Shown: positions 58,375 to 64,000 of the stretch, piece after piece
How positions within the stretch are numbered: position 1 is the first letter of the stretch
How the letters are laid out: each line of letters opens with the position of its first letter
Program-made: the position numbers and the translations under genes
Notes under the pieces: model-generated
Told to the model about the DNA's origin: nothing
Databases searched by the model: none
What the model saw: the letters and a program-made list of their open reading frames with translations, nothing else
NCBI GenBank assembly: GCA_963575745.1
Contig: CAUYUJ010000891.1
Coordinates: 1,183,665-1,247,664 of the forward strand
Direction of reading: 5' to 3'
Length of the DNA stretch: 64,000 nt
Origin: Prorocentrum cordatum
Taxonomy: Eukaryota > Sar > Dinophyceae > Prorocentrales > Prorocentraceae

Positions 58375-59050
58375 ATACATTGCGAGTGAGGATCAGGCGG
58401 AAGCCGCTGTTGTTGTAAGCCGAGGGCCAGGGGCGCAGTTTGGTGACCACCAAAGTTCTTTTGTAGAAAGTACGGTGCGCGCCCCAGGAAGAGCATTTAA
58501 ATGAACAAGTACCATTGTACGCGAGGGACCGGATCGACAACAAGTATGCATCAGAAATTCGAGTTCAAAAGCAAGAACGACGATTACAACAACGACACCG
58601 ACAGCAACGATAGCAACGACAGCAACAATAATCATCTTAAGCCAGTTCGCTCTGACCTGCCCGCGTGCCATTCAACATTCAACACGTGTATCACAAACCC
58701 TCGATCTCTGCCCTCTTCGTCTTCAGTCGTGCCCCCTTGGGGGTATATCATTATCTTCCTTACCTGCCACGCGTACTTGGCCCAGCCCCTACAAGAAGGG
58801 AGGAGGGGGCGAATAGAAGGGAAGAGAGAAGCATGGAGCACGAGAGAGATTAGGAGGAGGGGGGCTAGGAGCGGTAAGCACGTGGAATAACCAGGCTGGC
58901 TGATCGGGTGGGTGAACCCTAACGGACGGGTCGGTACGGCGGGAACAAGCGGCCAGGTCGAGCAAGCGGGTTGTTGAAACGTGAATTCTGCATTAATCGC
59001 GAGGAGGTCTCGAGCGACAGCGCGATTCCCAAGTCCATCGCCAACATAGG
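58375..59050 (+). repeat. long dispersed repeat family I copy 3
   Basis: It begins CAGGCGGAAGCCGCTGTTGT..GAGCATTTAAATGAACAAG and, after a short ACGACAGCAACGATAGC-type tract, continues GCGTGCCATTCAACATTCAAC, ACAAACCCTCGATCTCTGCC, TACCTGCCACGCGTACTTGG, ATGGAGCACGAGAGAGATTAG, GGCCAGGTCGAGCAAGCGGG, then GGTCTCGAGCGACAGCGCGA. Confidence 0.75.
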
Positions 59051-59395
59051 AAAGGCGTACATTCCGACCCCGACACGGGGGCGCACGTTGTGAGCTCACC
59101 CCCCTGTGGACAAGCGCGGACTCCAGCTCCGTGGGTCACGTGCTGCCTCTCAAAGTGTGACAGCGACTCTTGCGGCCCTGTCAAGGGCCCCCTTTGCGGC
59201 GGCGACGAACCCTGGTGGACATGCGCACACGCTGGCCCCGTGCCTCACCAGACCCGCTACGTTCTCCACGCGAGGGGCCCCTTCCTTAGCCCCGTAGTCA
59301 TATCATCAGCCACGGTTGCAATAGCATTGGCAGTAGCAGCGCGCCTACAAGTAAAAGCGCTTGCACTAGCAGCGCGATGAGTCGCAGTTCCGATA
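59051..59395. other. unassigned spacer
   Basis: No gene is recognised. GCAATAGCATTGGCAGTAGC-type words lie at 59315-59370. Confidence 0.4.
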
Positions 59396-59865
59396 GTTCC
59401 CCCTTAAGGAGTCCAGATTGAGAGTTCTTTACCAAGGGTTCCCCCTTTAGGATTCCGTCTTAAGGATGTCTTACGCAGGGCTTCTTGTTAAATATGCCTT
59501 ACGACGGATCCCTGTTGAGAAATTCGAGCTCAAGTTCCATCACCCAGAATTCCTCACGACGACGGAATCGTTACTAAGGAATCCTCCTGAATCCAAGAGA
59601 ATCCCGACGAAACCGATATCATCTTCCAAATATTTAACATTCGGATGAATCATGAAGATATTCTGGAGTATTTGGGGGTCCTTATGGATGCCCAGAAATC
59701 GTTCGTGATATACACGGATGTTGTCAAAAAACGGGAGGGACCTCCAGCAATCTGTAGACATGGAATTCTTGAAATCTGTTTTTCCATTTGAAAGAACCCA
59801 AAGAAATCTAAAGAAACCTTCGTCACCAACTCGTTGGTCATCCTGAAGAGCCTTCAAGAATTATG
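59396..59865. other. A+T-richer island with a 105-codon minus-strand ORF
   Basis: Composition drops sharply in GC. The minus strand is open over 59540-59857 and reads MKALQDDQRVGDEGFFRFLW, VYHERFLGIHKDPQILQNIF and similar, with balanced amino-acid use, but no family is recognised. AGAATCC/GGATCCTT-like words recur, so it could instead be a decayed short-period repeat. Confidence 0.3.
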
Positions 59866-60480
59866 ATGAATTCTCCTGTTCCCGCAGGAGTCGTGAGGAG
59901 CCCATGTAGGAAAGCGCAAACAGGCACAGGAGTTTCAAAAAGCTTGTCCGGGTGCGCCCCAGGGTTGCCAACACCTCTGGCCGCGTGGGGTACCTGCCGC
60001 CGCACCAGTGCCAACGCCTTCTCTGGCCCCGTGAGGCAAGACCGTTGTTGCTGGAGCTCTGCCTGTCCTCAAGGGTAACAACTTGAGTTCTGAGAGAGAA
60101 GAGGAAGACCTCATCAACAAGTCGGGGTTGGGTTTTTTTGCTTTCCCGGACAACGGTAACTGCACGAGCACAAGTGAAATGTTTCGAGGTAGGCGCGGAC
60201 TTCTGACTGAAAGTTTACGTCCACGAGTGCTGTCCCAGAGTTAAGAACAGGTAGGGCCTCCCCCTCGTCCTCGCCAAGGGAGAAGAGCGGCGCCCGCGGC
60301 GGCGAAACATTCCTGATGATCCCCACGCCGTGGCGGCGGCTGCGGAGCTGTGGCGTCTCAGGCCCTGCTGCTTGTTATGATCCGCGAGATGTCGAAAAGC
60401 GTAGCTCCGGCGATCTTGGACCGCTCAAGCATGCACTGGTCTTGGCCCCAAAAGCTTCGGCCACGCGCAGGGAGGGGTAG
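59866..60480. other. unassigned stretch
   Basis: No gene or repeat is recognised by eye. Confidence 0.35.
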
Positions 60481-60483
60481 GGG

Positions 60484-60603
60484 GAGGGGGGGAAGGCTTC
60501 TTGGAAGGAGGCTGCTTCTTGGAAGGCGCGGGCCTTGCGTGTAAATGTAAGGCCCGCGCCGTCTAAGAAGCGGCCTCTTTGTAAGAAGCCTTCCCCCCCC
60601 CCC
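60484..60603. repeat. 120-bp imperfect hairpin
   Basis: Left-arm GGGGGGAAGGCTTCTTGG, GGCTGCTTCTTGGAAGG and CGCGGGCCTTGCGT are inverted as ACGTAAGGCCCGCG-like (ATGTAAGGCCCGCG), CTAAGAAGCGGCC and AAGAAGCCTTCCCCCCC. Arms are ~57 bp with a few mismatches, and the loop is near 60541-60545. It is a foldback repeat or small-RNA-like precursor. Confidence 0.85.
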
Positions 60604-61028
60604 GACCCCTCTCTGCGCGCCGCCAAAAGCTGTTTTGTATCTCTTGGGTTCCCATTGTGCGTTGCGTTCTCCCTCCAGGTGCCAACCGGAGCTCCAGGCG
60701 AGGATGGGGAGTTCTGCCTCTGCCCAGGCAGTGCCAAGGGGGGCCACCACCAAGGGGCCGCCGCCTCCCAGAGCTCCCCCAAGAAACATCCAGGATCATC
60801 CAGCATCTTCTCGCCCCTCGCAGTCAGAGCCCATACTAAGGACGCGCTGCTTCATCAAGGCTACCCCTGCATCCCTGCTTCTTCGGCCCCTCCTGAGCCA
60901 CCGTTGACGCCCGGGGAGTTCAAGTGTTGCCTCCCAGGGTCTTGCATCTGGACCCTGCCTCCTTCCCGTGGGCTTGAACTCTGGTCCTCGAGCCTCGATC
61001 CTCAGGAGGAGAACTCGCGACGCTCCTG
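60604..61028. other. unassigned stretch
   Basis: Plus-strand frames (for example from 60535) are open but repetitive in composition. No gene is supported. Confidence 0.35.
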
Positions 61029-61235
61029 GTGGTGACCCCCCCCCCGTGGCACTGCCTGGCCTGCGGCTGCGCCGCGGCCCTGTACACGTCGGCGCTGGGG
61101 CGCGCGCACCGCGGCCTGCGGCCGCAGGCGACCGCGCTGCTGCGGCAGGCGCAGGTGCTGGTCGGCGCCGCGGTGCCGTGGAGCATGAACAAGCTCGGCG
61201 GCGCGCCCCGGGGGCGGGGCGAGGAGTTCAGGGCT
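61029..61235 (+). CDS. hypothetical exon
   Basis: The frame reads WHCLACGCAAALYTSALGRA, HRGLRPQATALLRQAQVLVG and AAVPWSMNKLGGAPRGRGEE, with coding-like GC3. It then passes into a family O-like stretch (CGGCCGCGCCTCGCCGAGGGG at ~61305). The ATG at 61029 lies in a C-run context, and an upstream acceptor is equally possible. No family is recognised. Confidence 0.3.
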
Positions 61236-62087
61236 CGAGGCGCGAGGGCTTCGAGCGTCTTCGTCGGCCCTCGGCGCTCTGTCCCGCCTCGCGGGTGCGT
61301 CCCAGCGGCGGCCGCGCCTCGCCGAGGGGAGCCCGCGGGGCGGCCGGGTCGCTCCGAGCGGGTGCCGGAGCCGGGGGCGTGACCCGAAAGAGCCAGACGA
61401 CGAGGATCACTTTGAGTGGGCAGGCCTGCTCAGAGGGCGGCGAGGCTTCTCAGAAGCCTTCGCGCCTGCTGAGAAACCGCCCGCTTCTTCGGGAGCAGGC
61501 TCGGGAAACTTCTGGGAATGGGTGAGGGTTTCCGAGAAGTCCCGCCGCCTTCTGAGGAGGTCTGCCCTCTCACTTCCCCCCCGGGGCTCGCCGCCACCAA
61601 GCCCCGAAAAAGAAAAGAGCGTCACGAACATCAGCTTTCGGAACTCCGCGCGGATTTCTCGGATCGGCGGCGAAATCCGAGCCATGCCCTCGCCGACCAA
61701 CGATTCAGACAACTCGACGGGCAGCGAGGGTAGGGTTCGGAGTTCGTCGGACACGCGGCAAAATGCGAACCCTGCCCCCTTGGGTGCATTGATAGCCCCC
61801 TCGAGGGGAAGCGGATCTGCTCCTCATCACGTCTTGTTGTGCTGCTTTCGAGTCCGGGCGGCATGGCCCCCAGACGCTTCCTTTCCGACCGCAGATCTCA
61901 TTCGGGAGGCAAGGGCGATGACGGTCCTGCGGCAGGGCTGCCTGTCGACTCCACGGCACACGATATGCGAGATGGAGAGCAAGCGGGCGTGTGCGTTGCC
62001 TCCTTAAAAATATGCGAACCCTGCCCCCGCCTCCCGTCGTTTCTGGGGACATCGACGCTTGGTGGGGGTCATGGCTCGGATGCCGCC
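61236..62087. other. repeat-rich non-coding stretch
   Basis: A family O-like remnant lies at 61270-61380. Around 61436-61570 GCTTCTCAGAAGCCTTC/TTCTGAGGAGG words recur and can self-pair. At 61605-61690 CAGCTTTCGGAACTCCGCG, CGGATTTCTCGGATCGGCGG matches an arm of the inverted pair at 33243-33425. No gene is seen. Confidence 0.45.
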
Positions 62088-62266
62088 GCCTACCGTGAAG
62101 TAGAGCCTGTCCCTCTACAGGGGGAATATTCAAAAATAGTAAAAAAATAGTCTGGGGACTTTATTTTGTTTAGCATTTTGGGGCAGCGTTGGGGTATTGT
62201 TTTCGTACTTTTATTGTTTCGTCCAAAATCCCCCTGCAGGGGGACACGCCCGACTAAAGCCTACCG
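62088..62266. mobile_element. TIR element Y, copy 3, with an 8-bp target-site duplication
   Basis: The element occupies 62096-62258. It starts TGAAGTAGAGCCTGTCCCTC and ends GGGGGACACGCCCGACTAAA. GCCTACCG flanks it on both sides (62088-62095 and 62259-62266). The left end has drifted from the TTAAGTCGGGCC form of the other copies. The A+T-rich interior (AATATTCAAAAATAG.., TTTCGTCCAAAATCC) matches copy 1. Confidence 0.9.
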
Positions 62267-62274
62267 GAGAACTC

Positions 62275-62469
62275 CGCGCGGGCCTCCGAGAGCTCATGTC
62301 TGAGCCGCTCTCTCTTCTTCCGGAGCCCTACCGCTGGGGCGACGCCTTCGCGCCGGCGCTCGGGTCGTGGGGGGGCTGGGGCAGGCCGTCCTTCGAGGAG
62401 CTGTGCGAGGACCTGCCCTACTCCTCCCGAAGAGGAAACGTCGGCAGCCGGCTGGCGTCGCAAAGGTAG
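62275..62469 (+). CDS. hypothetical C-terminal exon
   Basis: The frame reads MSEPLSLLPEPYRWGDAFAP, ALGSWGGWGRPSFEELCEDL and PYSSRRGNVGSRLASQR and ends at a stop at 62467-62469. The start region derives from the TCCGCGCGG repeat end, so an acceptor within CTTCTTCCGGAG is likelier than the ATG. No family is recognised. Confidence 0.3.
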   Translation, partial: RAGLRELMSEPLSLLPEPYRWGDAFAPALGSWGGWGRPSFEELCEDLPYSSRRGNVGSRLASQR

Positions 62470-62498
62470 CGATGTGTGCGCCGCCGCCCCGCTCGTCA

Positions 62499-62528
62499 CA
62501 CGCTGTCCCCCGCCTTGGGGACAGCGTG
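62499..62528. repeat. perfect 12-bp-stem hairpin
   Basis: CACGCTGTCCCC and GGGGACAGCGTG are perfectly inverted around CGCCTT. It begins a short array (62499-62620) of GTGCACGGAGGAAGCCC / GGATCGC units. Confidence 0.8.
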
Positions 62529-62885
62529 CACGGAGGAAGCCCTGGCAGGAGGATCGCGTGCACAGAAGGACCCCTCGCGGGGGGATCGCCTCGCAGGGAG
62601 AACGTGCACGGAAAAAGCACCACCACGGGGCATAGCGAGCTTTTCGGAGATTGGCGTTGCACGGTATCTGTGCGACCACAACCGTGAAGTCAACCCGCAC
62701 ACGTATGTGAATTTGCATTTTTTCCCGGTTGCCCGCGCATCCTTCCCCATTCGGCCCATGCTTGGCCGCTTCCGCTGGCCGCGCCCCGCTCGCAAAGTGC
62801 GAACAATGGCCCTCCGAGGCCCCAGTATCCTCCTCGTGCGTCCTCATGATGCGGGGTGACTGCATCTCCGCGTCTGCGTCGCCAG
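62529..62885. other. short array then unassigned spacer
   Basis: About three imperfect ~37-bp units (GCGTGCACRGARGRA.. CTCGCRGGGGGATCGC) run to about 62620. After that no feature is recognised. Confidence 0.5.
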
Positions 62886-62905
62886 CCGCACACACACACA
62901 CACAC
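62886..62905 (+). repeat. (CA)n microsatellite
   Basis: Nine CA units precede a TCCGCGCGGA dispersed-repeat end (62909-62990) that shares GCGCCTCCGGCGCC wording with 11909-11985. Confidence 0.85.
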
Positions 62906-63590
62906 TCTCGGAGGTCCGCGCGGACTTCTCGGGTCAGCGGTGGGGGCCACCCCTGGCGGCGCCTCCGGCGCCCCCCCCCCTATATGCGCCTCCGACGCCG
63001 ACCCAGGAAGTCCGCACGGACCTTCCCCAAGACCCGGCGTCGACCTTCCCCAAGAGGCCGAAGCAAAGCGATAATCGGAGCCCTCGCTCCCATCTCTCCC
63101 TGCGGCATCCTTCGAGCCAGATCGAGCTGTGATGGCGTCAAGGCCCGAAAGCCTGGCGAAAACGCCCGGGCGTGAGAAGCAAGTGCTCCAGCAAAGCAAC
63201 CCGAGGACAGAAAAGGCAGAGAGGCGGGTCGAGTAGTAGGAGGTCGGTTTTAGGGGACATGGGGTGAGATGACGGCCACGAGCACCTCTGCATCTTGTTC
63301 GAAGGGGTCGTGGCCGTCTGGACCAAACATGTGGCAGGCGTTGAGGCGAGAGCACGGTTCCTGAATAATTTGTGAGGGTTTCTCCGGCGGAACGGCTGCT
63401 GGGCCAGGCGATCTAGGGCTCCCCGCCCACCCTCCACGCCCTGTGGGACTCTTCTATTCTTCTGTGGGTTTTTCATTCACTACGATAGCCTGCTAGCGAA
63501 CCGCTACGAAAGAAAAAATGCAACGCCTGGATCTCAGGGTCCGAAACCCAAACCCCCGACGTCAGGTGTGTATACACATACATATATAGA
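62906..63590. other. non-coding stretch
   Basis: A TCCGCGCGGACTTCTCGGG repeat end lies at the left edge. A second GTCCGCACGGACCTTCCCC phrase at 63008 includes a TCCGCACGGA near-palindrome. No gene is supported in the remainder. Confidence 0.4.
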
Positions 63591-63640
63591 ATTTAATGAA
63601 TAAATAAATAAATAAGTAAATAAATAAATAAATAAAAGGT
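63591..63640 (+). repeat. (AAAT)n microsatellite
   Basis: About eleven AAAT/AATA units carry one AAGT interruption. It is one of few A+T-rich microsatellites in this GC-rich window. Confidence 0.9.
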
Positions 63641-64000
63641 CGATTCCATTCAAAATCCCCCGATGTGTTGTCCCAAGGCGAGAGTCTTGTCTTCGTGTAC
63701 ACGGGTGGGGCGGGTGAGGTGGACGGAGAGGAAGATGATGAGGTGATGAATAGAGAGGCGGGAGGGTGGGCGTGCAGCGGGCGGGCGGGCGGGCGGCGGG
63801 TCGGCAATTGAGCGCACTCCTTAAAGATTATCTCTTGCAGCGGGAGGCTGTTGAGTACTGGGTGTTGTCTTGGAGACGAATGCTTTTGACTACAGGGTGT
63901 TGTCTTGGAGACGGGAGTTGTTCAGTACAGGGTGGTGTTTGGCTGCACGGAAGGCTGGCGGGAGGGCGGCAGGCGGGCGGGCGGGTGGCGGGCGGGCGGG
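63641..64000. repeat. GCGGGCGG tracts and a two-unit ~48-bp tandem repeat
   Basis: GGCGGGCGGGCGG tracts lie at 63776-63801 and 63957-64000. Between them CAGGGTGTTGTCTTGGAGACG occurs twice (about 63856-63877 and 63893-63914) with partial further copies. No gene is seen. Confidence 0.75.

Overview
This window reads as nuclear DNA of a dinoflagellate. It is GC-rich and gene-poor, and it is crowded with simple-sequence tracts, dispersed 50-200 bp repeats and tandem arrays. The dinoflagellate-type genes seen are a large PPR exon rich in Trp and Ala, and a Ty1/copia element that carries a methyltransferase-like module upstream of its integrase. A high-GC genus such as Prorocentrum is my guess. Nothing in the window fixes the species, and I saw no intact spliced-leader relic, rRNA, tRNA or CRISPR by eye.

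Only three loci are recognised with confidence. (1) At 1614-3164 (+) an NADPH-oxidase/ferric-reductase-type transmembrane oxidoreductase has four haem histidines, an FAD motif and an NADPH motif. It lacks the usual last part of the NADPH domain, so the ORF is probably one exon. (2) At about 24825-26080 (+) there is an exon of a pentatricopeptide-repeat protein with about 11-12 repeats, followed by a good splice donor. (3) At 45745-53728 (+) a Ty1/copia retrotransposon runs gag, CCHC knuckle, aspartic protease, a CxH/CxxC ORF, a methyltransferase-like module, DD35E integrase and reverse transcriptase. It alternates between two reading frames and is cut by a 100-N assembly gap before RNase H. 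Several short ORFs could be exons or decayed genes and are listed with low confidence.

The rest is repeat landscape. From 0 to 9 kb: foldback elements, copies of a dispersed ~160 bp family (called A here) that ends in a GACATCGGATGTC palindrome, and clustered GATC/CGAGGA palindromes. From 9 to 13.5 kb: short arrays and polypurine tracts. From 13.5 to 17 kb: two head-to-tail copies of a composite element built on a 90-bp satellite. From 17 to 20.5 kb: ~94-bp tandem repeats and a decayed Tyr-rich ORF leading into a 21-bp array that encodes HQLSYEG-like heptapeptides. From 20.5 to 29 kb: GC-rich DNA, microsatellites, the PPR exon and three copies of family B. From 29 to 35 kb: a 102-bp satellite, a large inverted duplication, and a small terminal-inverted-repeat (TIR) element inserted in one of its arms. 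From 35 to 45 kb: GT, GAT, CTC and CAT microsatellites, a degenerate pentamer region, and a third copy of the composite element. From 45 to 54 kb: the copia element, preceded by a second copy of the small TIR element. From 54 to 64 kb: three copies of a ~160 bp TIR element with 8-10 bp target-site duplications, tandem 160-190 bp repeats, a 120-bp hairpin and low-complexity DNA.

There is no sign of an operon or of co-functioning genes. What ties the window together is transposition and tandem expansion. Non-autonomous TIR elements sit inside other repeats, microsatellites sit inside foldback elements, and satellites are framed by dispersed-element ends. All repeat copies were found and compared by eye, so boundaries are good to roughly 5-20 bp unless a target-site duplication is given.
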